This document shows, piece after piece, positions 16,558 to 25,879 of a stretch of 64,000 nucleotides of DNA (position 1 is the first letter of the stretch; each line of letters starts with the position of its first letter). The translations under genes and the position numbers were made by a program. The notes under the pieces are model-generated. The model worked only from the letters and a program-made list of their open reading frames with translations. It was not told the origin of the DNA and did not search any database. The DNA is taken from assembly GCA_934446675.1 (NCBI GenBank), contig CAKSEL010000006.1:62001-126000 (forward strand), given 5' to 3'. The DNA is from an uncultured Eubacteriales bacterium. Lineage in GTDB: Bacteria; Bacillota; Clostridia; Oscillospirales; CAG-382.

Positions 16558-16977
16558 TTATTTCAGCGCTTCGGAAAGCGTCCTCCAGCCGAGCATTGCG
16601 CATTTTACGCGTGCCGGCATATGAGATATATCGCGCAGTGCCGACGCCTCTTCAAGGCTGTCGATTTCTTCTTCGCTCGCCTCTCCTCTTATCATGCGCA
16701 TGAATATATCGGCAAGTTTAAGCGCCTCGTCCTTTTTCTTTCCGATTATCATTCCGAGCATTATATCAGTTGAAGCCTGAGAAATTGCGCAGCCGTCGCC
16801 GACAAACGCACCGTCGGTTATATACTCGCCGTCGGTTTTGAGTTTAAGCTTGATTTCGTCGCCGCAGCTCGGATTTACTCCGTCAAGGACTATATCGGCG
16901 TCGGGCAGATCATGCTTAAAATCCGGACGCATATTATGCTCCGTCAGTATCTCATTATAAAAGTTTCTGTTTTCCAT
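16558..16977 (-). CDS. sufU: SufU-type Fe-S assembly protein
   Basis: A 139-residue IscU-like zinc protein that accepts sulfur from SufS in Gram-positive SUF systems. Conserved cysteines lie in NPSCGDEIKL (~residue 38), GDGCAISQAS (~63) and HMPARVKCAMLGW (~126), and the insertion typical of SufU relative to IscU is present. Its ATG overlaps the 3' end of sufS by 23 bases, indicating coupled translation. Last gene of the suf operon. Confidence 0.95.
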   Translation of the reverse strand: MENRNFYNEILTEHNMRPDFKHDLPDADIVLDGVNPSCGDEIKLKLKTDGEYITDGAFVGDGCAISQASTDIMLGMIIGKKKDEALKLADIFMRMIRGEASEEEIDSLEEASALRDISHMPARVKCAMLGWRTLSEALK

Positions 16978-18184
16978 ATCCCATACGCTCCCTTACAGTC
17001 GAAAGACTTTGAATAAATTTATCGGCATCTTGCTTTGTGTTATAAAAAGCAAAGCTTGCCCTTACCGTCGAACGCAGTCCAAGATGTATAAGCAAAGGCT
17101 GTGCGCAGTGGTGTCCGGCACGGACAGCTATTTTATCGGCTGCAAGAATCTCGCTTACATCGTGCGGATGAACGTCGTCCACGGTAAACGTGATTATTCC
17201 GTTATGCTCTTTGGCTATCGGCGAACCGACTATATTGATACCCGGTATATTCTTCATTTTTTCAAAAGCATAAGAAGAAACTTCAATTTCCCTCTCATGT
17301 ATTGTATCAAGTCCTATACCGCTTACATAGTCAACAGCCGCAGCAAGTCCGACGGCGCCCGAAACATTCATTGTGCCAGCTTCAAACTTATGCGGAAGTT
17401 CGGCAAAAACGGCGCTTTCGCGCGTTACCGACTCTATCATCTCACCGCCCGTAAGAAACGGCGGCATTTTTTCGAGAAATTCTCTCTTTCCGTAAAGCAC
17501 GCCTATTCCCATAGGTCCGTAAAGCTTATGCCCGGAAAAAGCAAAGAAATCTGCGTCAATATCGCAAACGTCCGCCTTGATATGCGGCGTGCTCTGCGCT
17601 CCGTCAACCAGCATAACGGCATTCTTTTTATGCGCAAGTCTTGCTATTTCCTTTACAGGATACTCACGTCCGAGAACGTTTGAAACCTGCGTCATTGCGA
17701 CGATTTTCGTCTTATCTGTAATCAGAGTTTCGGTTTTATCAAGATCTATACTGCCGTCCTTTTCACATTCTATGAATTTCAGCACAGCGCCGGTTCTCTT
17801 GCATACATTCTGCCACGGCAAAAGATTGCTGTGGTGTTCCATAACCGAAACAAGCACCTCGTCGCCGACTTTAAGATTTGAAAGTCCGTAGCTGTATGCG
17901 ACAAGATTTATGCTTTCCGTGGTGTTCCGTGTAAATATAATTTCGGCAGAGCTTTTTGCTCCTATGAATTTCTGCACCTTTTTACGCGCATTCTCGTAAT
18001 CCTCAGTAGCGCTGACGCTCAGCTCATATATTCCGCGCAGAGGATTTGCGTTATGCTTTGTATAAAAGTCATTTATCGCGTCAAGCACGCACTTCGGTCT
18101 TTGTCCCGTTGCGGCATTGTCAATATACACGCACAGATCTGTCATCAACAACGGAAAATCTTTCTTATAGTTAATTTCCTTCAC
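16955..18184 (-). CDS. sufS: Cysteine desulfurase SufS
   Basis: PLP-dependent enzyme that mobilises sulfur from cysteine as a protein persulfide. The 409-residue protein has the type II desulfurase layout: NAATGQRP and TRNTTESINLVA near the N-terminus, MLVDGAQSTPH near residue 195, the PLP lysine in FFAFSGHKLYGPMG near residue 222, and the active-site loop AVRAGHHCAQPL near residue 360 with the catalytic cysteine. It starts 3 bases after sufD stops. Confidence 0.97.
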   Translation of the reverse strand: MKEINYKKDFPLLMTDLCVYIDNAATGQRPKCVLDAINDFYTKHNANPLRGIYELSVSATEDYENARKKVQKFIGAKSSAEIIFTRNTTESINLVAYSYGLSNLKVGDEVLVSVMEHHSNLLPWQNVCKRTGAVLKFIECEKDGSIDLDKTETLITDKTKIVAMTQVSNVLGREYPVKEIARLAHKKNAVMLVDGAQSTPHIKADVCDIDADFFAFSGHKLYGPMGIGVLYGKREFLEKMPPFLTGGEMIESVTRESAVFAELPHKFEAGTMNVSGAVGLAAAVDYVSGIGLDTIHEREIEVSSYAFEKMKNIPGINIVGSPIAKEHNGIITFTVDDVHPHDVSEILAADKIAVRAGHHCAQPLLIHLGLRSTVRASFAFYNTKQDADKFIQSLSTVRERMGYGKQKLL

Positions 18185-18187
18185 GGC

Positions 18188-19132
18188 TCATTCCTCCTCT
18201 TGTCTGACATCTATGAGTCTTGAAAGAGCCTTATAGGAAAGCTTTTCAAATTCTTCGTCGTTCATTTCTCTTATAAGCTTTTCGGCTGACGCCCTTGCCA
18301 TAATGCTCTGTGCTGTATCCTTATCAATTCCGCGGCTTTCAAAATAAAACAGAGTTGCCTCGTCAAGTTCGCCTATTGTCGCGCCGTGTGTACCCTCTAC
18401 ATTCTCTTCTGCGCAGAGTATCAGCGGCACGGTTTTATTGACAGCATCATCGCCGAGCATAAGCACAGTCTCATTTTCGCTGCCGACCGAGCCGGACGAA
18501 CCGTTTTTTAAATCAATAGTACCGCGAAAAGTCTTTTGTGCAGAATCCATAAGCGCGCCGGACGCAGTTATCTCGCTGTTTGTGTCTTTGCCGAAGTGGT
18601 TTACGGCAATATTGTAATCTATAAGCTGACTGTTCTTTCCGATATATCCGACTTTTGTAACAAGTCCGCTCTTATCTCCGTAAAGCTGCACGAGATTATC
18701 GGAATATGCGTTTCCATCGCCCAAAAGCAATATTGTAAGTTCAAAAACGGCATTTTTGCCGCACTCGACTTTAAGATCATGCGCAAGCAGCGCGTCTTGC
18801 GCCGTTTCGAGAAGCAGCACAAGCTTTACATGAGAATTTTCCGCAAGCTTAAAGGTATTACCGACACGGAAAGCCTTTTGCGAAAAGCAATGCTCAAAAA
18901 CAGTGCCGGAAGAACCGGGCTGCGCAGATATTTCAAACTCCTGCTTTGCAAAATCGTTATCGCCGCCGTTTGCAGACAGTCTTAAAGGACTGTTTTCACC
19001 CGGATTTAATTCTTTGAAGATTTTTTCGGGACAGGCCGTATTTTCGTTATCCCATTCAATCGGCGCACTGTTCACGCAGAGCTTATTCCAGGTATTTACC
19101 GGCAGCTTATTTATCAAAACCGTATTTTTCAT
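18188..19132 (-). CDS. sufD: SufD-like Fe-S assembly scaffold subunit
   Basis: Forms the SufBC2D scaffold with SufB and SufC. The 314-residue protein has a right-handed beta-helix core and the C-terminal signature EGTHGATIGELDEATLFYFESRGID, followed by LIRE and the helical C-terminus expected for SufB/SufD family members. It is shorter than E. coli SufD, as usual in Clostridia. GGAGCGG precedes the ATG. Confidence 0.92.
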   Translation of the reverse strand: MKNTVLINKLPVNTWNKLCVNSAPIEWDNENTACPEKIFKELNPGENSPLRLSANGGDNDFAKQEFEISAQPGSSGTVFEHCFSQKAFRVGNTFKLAENSHVKLVLLLETAQDALLAHDLKVECGKNAVFELTILLLGDGNAYSDNLVQLYGDKSGLVTKVGYIGKNSQLIDYNIAVNHFGKDTNSEITASGALMDSAQKTFRGTIDLKNGSSGSVGSENETVLMLGDDAVNKTVPLILCAEENVEGTHGATIGELDEATLFYFESRGIDKDTAQSIMARASAEKLIREMNDEEFEKLSYKALSRLIDVRQEEE

Positions 19133-19153
19133 ATTTTCCGCTCCTTTTTAAGC

Positions 19154-20560
19154 TCAGCCTATGCTGCCTTTCATTTCAAGTTTGATAAGGTTATTCATTT
19201 CGACCGCGTACTCTACGGGCAGTTCCTTTGAAACATTGTCGGCAAAGCCGCTGACGATAAGTGCGCGTGCGTCCTCCTCGCTCATTCCGCGGCTCATAAG
19301 ATAGAATACGGCGTCGGAGCTTATACTTCCGATCTTAGCCTCGTGTCCTACGGCTGCATCTTTTGTTCTTATATCCATTGCGGGTATGGTATCGGAACGC
19401 GATTCGGAATCAAGCATAAGCGACTGACATGAAACGCTTGACTTTGCGCCCTTTGCGCTCTTTTCGACCACAACGCTGCTTCTGAACGTGCTTATACCGC
19501 CGCTCTTGCTTATCGAACGCGTATTCATATATGAGCTTGTATTCTTTCCGACATGAACGACCTTTGCGCCGGTATCAAGATTCTGACCGTTTCCGGCAAA
19601 GGTAACTCCCGTAAACTCCATTTTGGAGTTATCGCCTTTAAGAATACTCATCGGGTACAGGCAGCCGACATGAGAACCGAAAGAGCCGGAAATCCACTCT
19701 ATCGTACCGCCTTCTTCTACAAGAGCGCGCTTTGTATTGAGGTTATACATATTCTTCGACCAGTTTTCAATTGTCGAATATCTGAGCTTTGCATTCTTTT
19801 TGACGAAAAGCTCAACGCAGCCCGCATGGAGGTTCGCAACATTATATTTCGGCGCCGAGCAGCCCTCGATAAAGTGCAAGCTTGCACCCTCGTCAACAAT
19901 TATAAGCGTGTGTTCAAACTGTCCCGCGCCTTTTGCGTTAAGTCTGAAATACGACTGAAGAGGTATAGACAGATGAACGCCTTTAGGCACATAGACGAAC
20001 GAGCCTCCCGACCATACGGCGCCGTGCAGTGCCGCAAACTTATGATCATGCGGAGTTACAAGTTTCATAAAATACTTTTTTACCATATCGGCATACTCGC
20101 CTTTGAGCGCGCTTTCCATATCAAGATAAACAACGCCTTCTGCTGCAACGTCCTGCTTTACGTTATGATAAACAAGTTCTGAATCATACTGTGCGCCGAC
20201 GCCTGCAAGGCTCTTTCTCTCCGCCTGAGGTATTCCGAGCCTGTCGAAAGTGTCCTTTATATCCTGCGGAACGTCTTTCCAGCTGTTTTTCATTCCGGTA
20301 TTGGGACGAACATACGTCGCTATACTGTCTATATTAAGTCCGTCAAGAGACGGTCCCCAGTTCGGCAGCGGTGTTTCATTGTATATTTGAAGCGACTGAA
20401 GTCTGAACTGCTGCATCCATACAGGATCGTTCTTTTCCTTTGACAGCGTTTCGACAATCTCCGGATTTAGTCCGGCAGTCATTCTGTACGCGTCGTTTTC
20501 TTTGTCGCGTATATCGTATACGCTGCGGTCAATGTCCGCGATATTGCTCTTTTCTTTCAT
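19154..20560 (-). CDS. sufB: Fe-S cluster assembly scaffold SufB
   Basis: Main scaffold subunit of SufBC2D. The 468-residue product begins KEKSNIADIDRSVYDIRDK and contains HAAL-type core blocks (HDHKFAALHGAVWSGGSF, VPKGVHLSIPLQSYFRLN), a cysteine in EGCSAPKYN, and the C-terminal VGHEAKIGSISSDAVFYLMS shared by SufB/D proteins. I place the start at ATG 20560, with AGGTG 11 bases upstream; an in-frame GTG eight codons earlier would put the binding site inside the gene and does not fit family N-termini. 31 bases separate it from sufC. Confidence 0.95.
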   Translation of the reverse strand: MKEKSNIADIDRSVYDIRDKENDAYRMTAGLNPEIVETLSKEKNDPVWMQQFRLQSLQIYNETPLPNWGPSLDGLNIDSIATYVRPNTGMKNSWKDVPQDIKDTFDRLGIPQAERKSLAGVGAQYDSELVYHNVKQDVAAEGVVYLDMESALKGEYADMVKKYFMKLVTPHDHKFAALHGAVWSGGSFVYVPKGVHLSIPLQSYFRLNAKGAGQFEHTLIIVDEGASLHFIEGCSAPKYNVANLHAGCVELFVKKNAKLRYSTIENWSKNMYNLNTKRALVEEGGTIEWISGSFGSHVGCLYPMSILKGDNSKMEFTGVTFAGNGQNLDTGAKVVHVGKNTSSYMNTRSISKSGGISTFRSSVVVEKSAKGAKSSVSCQSLMLDSESRSDTIPAMDIRTKDAAVGHEAKIGSISSDAVFYLMSRGMSEEDARALIVSGFADNVSKELPVEYAVEMNNLIKLEMKGSIG

Positions 20561-20591
20561 CTTAAACTTTTCACCTGCTTTCACTCGTACA

Positions 20592-21338
20592 TTACAGGTT
20601 TATATCGGCAAAGCCGTTTTCGTTTATGCGTTCAACAAGCTCGGCGCCGCCCTCTTTGACTATCACGCCGTTTTCCATAACGTGCGCGCGGTCTACGGTA
20701 AGAGCTTCGAGTATTCTCGTGCTGTGCGTTATAATGAGCAGCGAACCGCCGACGCGCTCTCTGTAAAGGCTCACGCCGTTTGAAACGGTCCTTACTGCAT
20801 CGACGTCAAGACCCGAATCGGTTTCGTCAAGTATTGCAAGTTTGGGTTCAAGCATAATCATCTGCAATATCTCGGCTTTTTTCTTTTCGCCGCCCGAAAA
20901 GCCTACGTTGAGACCGCGTTCGGCATAGCTTTCGTCCATGGACAGCAGTTTCATTGTTTCGGCAAGCTTTTTCTTGAAATCCCAAAGCTTTATGCGTTTG
21001 CCGGTTTTCTGTTCAAGCGCACTTCTTATAAACGCGCTGAGCGTTACGCCCGGCACTTCGAGAGGGTTCTGGAACGAAAGGAAAATTCCTTTTTTGGCTC
21101 TTTCGTTTACGGGCATATCCGTTATATTCTCACCGTCGAAGATTATTTCGCCGTCGGTTACGGTATACTGCGGATTTCCGGTTATTGCATATCCGAGCGT
21201 CGATTTTCCGGTTCCGTTAGGTCCCATAAGCACGTGCGTTTCATTTCGACAGACGCTTAAATTCACACCGTGAAGTATTTCCTTTTCCCCCACGCTTACG
21301 TGAAGATTATTGATCTCAAGCAATCCCTTGTCTTTCAT
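20592..21338 (-). CDS. sufC: SufC ABC-type ATPase
   Basis: ATPase of the SufBC2D complex. The 248-residue protein has Walker A GPNGTGKSTLG near residue 38, the SufC-type signature FSGGEKKKAEILQ near residue 144, Walker B LAILDETDSGLDVDA (~169) and the switch His in LLIITHSTRIL (~203). The ATG at 21338 has GAGGAATAG upstream; longer in-frame readings overlap the regulator gene and are not needed. First structural gene after the Rrf2 regulator. Confidence 0.96.
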   Translation of the reverse strand: MKDKGLLEINNLHVSVGEKEILHGVNLSVCRNETHVLMGPNGTGKSTLGYAITGNPQYTVTDGEIIFDGENITDMPVNERAKKGIFLSFQNPLEVPGVTLSAFIRSALEQKTGKRIKLWDFKKKLAETMKLLSMDESYAERGLNVGFSGGEKKKAEILQMIMLEPKLAILDETDSGLDVDAVRTVSNGVSLYRERVGGSLLIITHSTRILEALTVDRAHVMENGVIVKEGGAELVERINENGFADINL

Positions 21339-21342
21339 TTTT

Positions 21343-21813
21343 CTATTCCTCATTTCCTTTAATTTCACCGTTATCTGATCCGCAGCGGCAATCCGGAGTA
21401 TTGTGCTTTTCATTGAGCAGATCAAGCAGCGTATAGCTGTTTATATAGGCGTTGATATTTTCTTCAAGTCCTCTCCAGAACGGCAGCGTATAGCAGGTAC
21501 ATTCACCCTGGCACTTTTTGCTTTCGTCCTTTGAGAGACACGACACCGGCACAAGTTCACCCTCAGCCGCATACAGTATCTCGCCTATTTTATATTCGCC
21601 CGGATCTTTGCAAAGCTTATATCCGCCGACTTTTCCCGTACAGCTCTTTACAAGTCCGTGCTTTGCAAGCAGCGTCATTATGCTTTCAAGATACTTTCTC
21701 GACAGATTCTGGCGTTTTGCGATATCTCCGAGGCTTATATTATCTTCGCAGCTGTGTTCAGCCATATCAAGCATGACGCGAAGTGCATATTTGCCCTTTG
21801 TCGACACCATCAT
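21343..21813 (-). CDS. Rrf2-family (IscR-like) regulator of the suf operon
   Basis: A ~156-residue winged-helix regulator beginning MMVSTKGKYALRVMLDMAEH, with the recognition helix region LSRKYLESIMTLLAKHGLV and the wing GKVGGYKL. Three or more cysteines near residues 91-107 (VSCLSKDES, KKCQGECTC) are placed like the Fe-S ligands of IscR, so it may sense cluster status. The ATG at 21813 has AAGGAG nine bases upstream. It is the first gene of Rrf2-sufC-sufB-sufD-sufS-sufU, and an inverted repeat over its own promoter suggests autoregulation. Confidence 0.93.
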   Translation of the reverse strand: MMVSTKGKYALRVMLDMAEHSCEDNISLGDIAKRQNLSRKYLESIMTLLAKHGLVKSCTGKVGGYKLCKDPGEYKIGEILYAAEGELVPVSCLSKDESKKCQGECTCYTLPFWRGLEENINAYINSYTLLDLLNEKHNTPDCRCGSDNGEIKGNEE

Positions 21814-21849
21814 AAGCCACACTCTCCTTATTCTCATTTTACATTTAAT

Positions 21850-21877
21850 ATTATAACTTAAACTCCTACAATGTCAA
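21850..21877 (-). promoter_or_regulatory. Sigma-A promoter of the suf operon
   Basis: Minus-strand TTGACA (21872-21877), 16-base spacer, TATAAT (21850-21855), about 35 bases upstream of the Rrf2 gene. Confidence 0.85.
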
Positions 21878-21882
21878 TAGGA
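21864..21882. promoter_or_regulatory. Inverted repeat over the suf -35 element, probable Rrf2 operator
   Basis: TCCTA and TAGGA are separated by nine bases that contain the -35 hexamer. A dyad placed there would let the dimeric Rrf2 protein block RNA polymerase. Assignment to this regulator is inferred from position. Confidence 0.6.
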
Positions 21883-21933
21883 ATATGTATCTGTATTGTT
21901 TCTCAAAAAGCAATATTTTTCAAACTTTTTATT

Positions 21934-21967
21934 AAAAAAGCAGCCGGGACTGTAAAATTCCGACTGC
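21934..21967 (-). terminator. Terminator of feoAB
   Basis: A ten-base stem (GCAGCCGGGA with TTCCGACTGC, one mismatch) followed on the minus strand by six T, just past the feoB stop. Confidence 0.85.
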
Positions 21968-21985
21968 AAAGTACAAATTATTCAT

Positions 21986-24139
21986 CTATGCAAAGTGCAA
22001 AACAAGTTTAACCGCCATATTAAAAAGCGTACAGAGTACAAATCCGGCAGCCGTAGGTACAGCAACAGAAAGCAGAGTCCATTTCAGACTTCCCGTTTCC
22101 TTGTGAACCGTCAGCACGGAGGTTGAACAAGGCCAGTGCATAAGCGTAAAAATAAGCATACACACGGCAGTAGTCCACGTCCAGCCGTTATTTACAAACA
22201 GCGTATGCAGCTCTTCAAGACTTGTATAGCCGGTAAGCGTTCCACCTGACATATACGCCATTATGATTATGGGTATTACTATTTCATTTGCCGGAAAACC
22301 GAGTATAAATGCTATAAGAATAACTCCGTCAAGTCCCATAAGGTGTCCGAGAGGATCGAGAAAATCAGAGCACATCTTCAAAAGCGTCATATCCCCGACA
22401 GTCACGTTTGCCATAAGCCATATGACAAGACCGGCAGGCGCCGCGACGCTTACGCTCCTTGCAAGCACAAACAGCGTCCTGTCAAACACGCTCCTTACAA
22501 GCACTTTTCCTATCTGCGGTTTTCTGTACGAGGGAAGTTCTATCGTAAACGCCGACGGCACGCCTTTAAGCAGAGTTTTAGAGAGCAGTGCCGTTGCGCC
22601 GAAAGTCGCAAGTATACCGAGCACTATCACAAGCGTAAGCATGAGTGCGCTGATAACTCCGCCGCTTGCCGGCGAACAGGCAAAAAACATTGTTATTACC
22701 GCGATAAGCGCCGGAAAACGTCCGTTACACGGCACAAAGCTGTTGGTAAGTATCGCAAGCAGACGTTCGCGGGGCGAATCTATTATGCGGCAGCCGACAA
22801 TTCCGGCGGCGTTGCAGCCGAATCCCATACACATAGTCATTGCCTGTTTTCCGCAGGCATGGCACTTACAAAACGGCTTATCGAGATTATAGGCTATTCT
22901 CGGCAGATACCCGGAATCTTCGAGCAGTGTAAACAATGGAAAGAATATTGCCATTGGCGGCAGCATTACCGAAACTACCCATGCAAGAACTCTGTACACA
23001 CCGTGTGTCAGCATATCTACGGCAATTTCGGGCAGCCCGACGTAAAAAAGCGTGCGCGCAATTCTTCCCTCAAATCCGAAAAGCAGTCCCGACAGCATTT
23101 CCGACGGTATATTTGCTCCCTCTACCGTTATCCAGAACACAAGCGCAAGCAAAACAAGCATTACCGGGAACCCGAGCGCCTTGCTTGTGAGAATTTTATC
23201 GGCTTTCCTGTCAAAACCGCAGTAAGGCTGACCTTTTTGCTTCACGCAAATCCCGGAAAGTTCATGCGCCCTGTCAAGCACGCACCGCACTGTTGTATCG
23301 CAAAAGCTTACGCGCGTATACCCATACGTTTCAAGTTCATTCCACGCTCTCAAAACCGCATGTTTTACGGCGTTGACTTCCGAAAGTTCAAAACCTGCGT
23401 TTTTATTTATCTCTGCGACAAGCTCTTTCTCGTTTTCGAGCAGTTTTATGCTTATCCATCTTTTACAGGGCATTTTTTCGGGAAGTTCGGGCAGTGCATC
23501 GGACACGGTCTTTATCGCATTTTCGATTTCTTGGGGATATTTTACCGGTATTTTTATGTTTTCGGTATTCTTTTCGGCAGATATGCATTGAGAAATTGCA
23601 TTTACAAGGCTGTCAAGCGTTTTTTTCTTTCTTGCCACCGTACCGACGACCGGCACGCCGAGATTTTCTGACAGCAATCCGGTATCGACGCTTATGCCCT
23701 TCTTTTTTGCCTCGTCAAGAAGGTTTACACAAACGACGGCGTTTTCCGAAACCTCAAGCGTCTGGAGAACAAGATTGAGATTGCGTTCAAGGCAGGACGC
23801 GTCGCATACGATTACAGAAGCGTCGGGATCTCCGAAACAGATAAAATCGCGTGCTGTCTGTTCCTCTGCCGAATGTGCCATAAGCGAATATGTACCCGGA
23901 AGATCGGCAAGAACAAGCCGCGTATTCTGATATTTACATACGCCGAACGCGTTTGTAACGGTCTTTCCGGGCCAGTTACCGGTATGCTGATTCATTCCCG
24001 TAAGGCTGTTGAAAAGCGTACTTTTGCCAACGTTGGGATTTCCGGCAAGCGCTATTATTTTATCGCCGTCCTTTGCTTTAAACATTTCCTTTGTGCTTTC
24101 CTTTGCCCTTTTGCCTACGGAGCTGTTGGTAAGTCCCAT
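21986..24139 (-). CDS. feoB: Ferrous iron transporter FeoB (copy 1)
   Basis: GTP-dependent inner-membrane Fe(II) importer. The 717-residue protein has an N-terminal G domain: G1 GNPNVGKSTLFN (~residue 32), G3 LADLPGTYSL (~77), G4 NLLDEAKKKG (~137). It is followed by a helical GDI-like region and a C-terminal membrane domain with the two Gate repeats (LLEDSGYLPRIAYNLD; CNAAGI and FPANEIVIP blocks). It shares a transcript with feoA, whose stop lies 7 bases upstream. Its G1 motif differs from that of copy 2 (GNQNCGKTTLFN), suggesting distinct subfamilies and maybe different metals or conditions. Confidence 0.96.
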   Translation of the reverse strand: MGLTNSSVGKRAKESTKEMFKAKDGDKIIALAGNPNVGKSTLFNSLTGMNQHTGNWPGKTVTNAFGVCKYQNTRLVLADLPGTYSLMAHSAEEQTARDFICFGDPDASVIVCDASCLERNLNLVLQTLEVSENAVVCVNLLDEAKKKGISVDTGLLSENLGVPVVGTVARKKKTLDSLVNAISQCISAEKNTENIKIPVKYPQEIENAIKTVSDALPELPEKMPCKRWISIKLLENEKELVAEINKNAGFELSEVNAVKHAVLRAWNELETYGYTRVSFCDTTVRCVLDRAHELSGICVKQKGQPYCGFDRKADKILTSKALGFPVMLVLLALVFWITVEGANIPSEMLSGLLFGFEGRIARTLFYVGLPEIAVDMLTHGVYRVLAWVVSVMLPPMAIFFPLFTLLEDSGYLPRIAYNLDKPFCKCHACGKQAMTMCMGFGCNAAGIVGCRIIDSPRERLLAILTNSFVPCNGRFPALIAVITMFFACSPASGGVISALMLTLVIVLGILATFGATALLSKTLLKGVPSAFTIELPSYRKPQIGKVLVRSVFDRTLFVLARSVSVAAPAGLVIWLMANVTVGDMTLLKMCSDFLDPLGHLMGLDGVILIAFILGFPANEIVIPIIIMAYMSGGTLTGYTSLEELHTLFVNNGWTWTTAVCMLIFTLMHWPCSTSVLTVHKETGSLKWTLLSVAVPTAAGFVLCTLFNMAVKLVLHFA

Positions 24140-24146
24140 ATCCTGC

Positions 24147-24392
24147 TCACTCCTTTTTGATTTTTATTCCGGCACAATCGCACGCGCGTATGGCTATGAC
24201 AGCACCGCGTATAAGGTATGCCGACGGATCTCCGAACGGACTTTTTCCGACACATTCGACAGACGTATTTTCGCAAAGCCCTATATCCTGAAATCTTCTT
24301 CTCATTGACGACGCCGTATACAGCTTTTCTACAACTGCTCTCTCGCCCGGCATTAAAGCGTCCAGCGTACTGTATATATTCAAAACATTCAC
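24147..24392 (-). CDS. feoA: FeoA-like protein (copy 1)
   Basis: An 81-residue SH3-fold cytoplasmic partner of FeoB, with the family pattern SSMRRRFQDIGLCENTSVECVGKSPFGDPSAYLIRGAVIAIR split around residue 55. The stop is 7 bases before feoB and the promoter is upstream at 24430-24459. Confidence 0.92.
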   Translation of the reverse strand: MNVLNIYSTLDALMPGERAVVEKLYTASSMRRRFQDIGLCENTSVECVGKSPFGDPSAYLIRGAVIAIRACDCAGIKIKKE

Positions 24393-24429
24393 CCTTTATT
24401 TACTTAATTTAGTTTAACGGCTTTAATGT

Positions 24430-24459
24430 ATTATATGGAAAAGTACATTGGTTTGTCAG
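24430..24459 (-). promoter_or_regulatory. Probable promoter of feoAB copy 1
   Basis: Minus-strand CTGACA (24454-24459), 18-base spacer, TATAAT (24430-24435). Between -10 and the gene is a TTAAACTAAATTAA element with partial dyad symmetry, which could be a metalloregulator site; that part is weak. Confidence 0.5.
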
Positions 24460-24511
24460 TTTTGCTTTTATAGAAAAAAGGCAGTCTTGGAGAACATAAC
24501 CGCAAAAGGGC

Positions 24512-24544
24512 AAAAAAATCCGGAACTGCACATTACAATTCCGG
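24512..24544 (-). terminator. Terminator of murA
   Basis: CCGGAA (24520-24525) pairs with TTCCGG (24539-24544) with additional base pairs inside; seven T follow on the minus strand. Confidence 0.88.
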
Positions 24545-24580
24545 TTAAAATCTTTATTTACTTTATTATAAGCATTAATA

Positions 24581-25879
24581 TCAGCCTGCGTCCATTGTCT
24601 GATTATCGTCCGGGACGCTTACAAGCTGTATATCCGCACCGACGCCCTGAAGTTTTCCGACAATATTTTCATATCCTCTCTGGATATGTCTTATATTATC
24701 AATTTCCGTAACTCCGGCTGCGCAAAGTCCGGCAATGATAAACGCCGCGCCTGCTCTGAGGTCGCAAGCCGTAATCGGTGCGCCGAGAAGCGACGATCCG
24801 CCAGAAAAATGAGCCGCCTTTCCGTCGGTTACTTTAATTTCCGCACCCATTCTCACAAGCTCGTCAACGTACTTGAATCTGTTATCCCAGACGCCTTCCC
24901 TGATAATAGACGGAGTTGACGCAAGGCACATAAGTACGCCCATCTGCGGATTCATGTCCGTGGGAAATCCGGGGTACGGCAATGTCTTTATATTTGCGCC
25001 TGTGATCTCTCTGGCATATGCTACTCTTACGGAATTGTCGAATTCCTCGACTTCAACGCCCATTTCAAGCAGCTTTGCGGTGATTGATTCAAGGTGCTTG
25101 GGAATTACGTTATTTATAATAAGCTCGCCCTTGGTTGCGGCTGCGGCTATCATATAAGTTCCGGCTTCAATCATATCGGGTATAATCTCGTAATGAACGC
25201 CGTGCATCTTTTCAACGCCGCGAATCTTGATTGAGTCGGTTCCGGCACCGGTTATATCCGCGCCGCAAGCATTGAGGAAGTTCGCAAGGTCAACAACGTG
25301 CGGTTCTCTTGCGGCATTTTCTATGTACGTGGTGCCCTTTGCCTTTACTGCGGCAAGCACTGCGTTTATTGTCGCGCCGACGGAAACTATATCCATATAT
25401 ATGGTATTTCCGTAAAGGCTGCCGTCGTCTGCGGCAATGCTTATGTATCCGCCGTCCTGAAGCGTAACGGTAGATCCCAGAGCCTCAAAGCCCTTTATAT
25501 GCTGGTCTATCGGACGCAGTCCTATTTCACAGCCTCCGGGATATGCCGCCCTTGCTCTGCCGAATCTTCCGAGTTCCGCACCGAGAATATAGTACGACGC
25601 TCTCATCTTTCTGACAAGCTCATACGGTGCCGCGCCAGGCTTTATTCTCGAAGTATCTATTTCAAAAGTGGTTCTGTCTATCTGACGTATCTTTGCGCCG
25701 ACCTCTTTGAGTATTTCAAAGGAATCCGCAACGTCGCTTATCCAGGGTATGTTTTCAAGAATACATTTATCTTCAGTAAGTATTGTGCCGAATATTATAG
25801 CTACCGCGGCGTTTTTCATACCGCTAACATCAATGCTGCCGTGCAATGGCTTATTGCCTCTGATGACAATTTTATCCAT
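24581..25879 (-). CDS. murA: UDP-N-acetylglucosamine 1-carboxyvinyltransferase
   Basis: First committed step of peptidoglycan synthesis: transfer of enolpyruvate from PEP to UDP-GlcNAc in the cytoplasm. The 432-residue product starts MDKIVIRGNKPLHGSIDVSG, with Lys22-Asn23 (MKNAA) and the catalytic Cys117 in AAYPGGCEIGLRPID. The Cys (not Asp) predicts fosfomycin sensitivity by family knowledge. GGAGG lies ten bases before ATG 25879. It follows a YycH/YycI-like gene pair but has its own extended -10 promoter. Confidence 0.96.
   Translation of the reverse strand: MDKIVIRGNKPLHGSIDVSGMKNAAVAIIFGTILTEDKCILENIPWISDVADSFEILKEVGAKIRQIDRTTFEIDTSRIKPGAAPYELVRKMRASYYILGAELGRFGRARAAYPGGCEIGLRPIDQHIKGFEALGSTVTLQDGGYISIAADDGSLYGNTIYMDIVSVGATINAVLAAVKAKGTTYIENAAREPHVVDLANFLNACGADITGAGTDSIKIRGVEKMHGVHYEIIPDMIEAGTYMIAAAATKGELIINNVIPKHLESITAKLLEMGVEVEEFDNSVRVAYAREITGANIKTLPYPGFPTDMNPQMGVLMCLASTPSIIREGVWDNRFKYVDELVRMGAEIKVTDGKAAHFSGGSSLLGAPITACDLRAGAAFIIAGLCAAGVTEIDNIRHIQRGYENIVGKLQGVGADIQLVSVPDDNQTMDAG

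Noticed and set aside
19553..20182. Long plus-strand frames opposite sufB, sufD, sufS and murA
   Set aside because: All are shadows of well-identified minus-strand genes, with no start signals or recognisable protein features.
22343..23671. A 442-codon plus-strand frame opposite feoB
   Set aside because: It mirrors the feoB codons, is rich in Arg, His, Lys, Tyr and Cys without domain text, and lacks a ribosome binding site.
24393..24429. A Fur, IdeR or DtxR box before feoA copy 1
   Set aside because: Only partial symmetry is seen; I could not match a known consensus with confidence.
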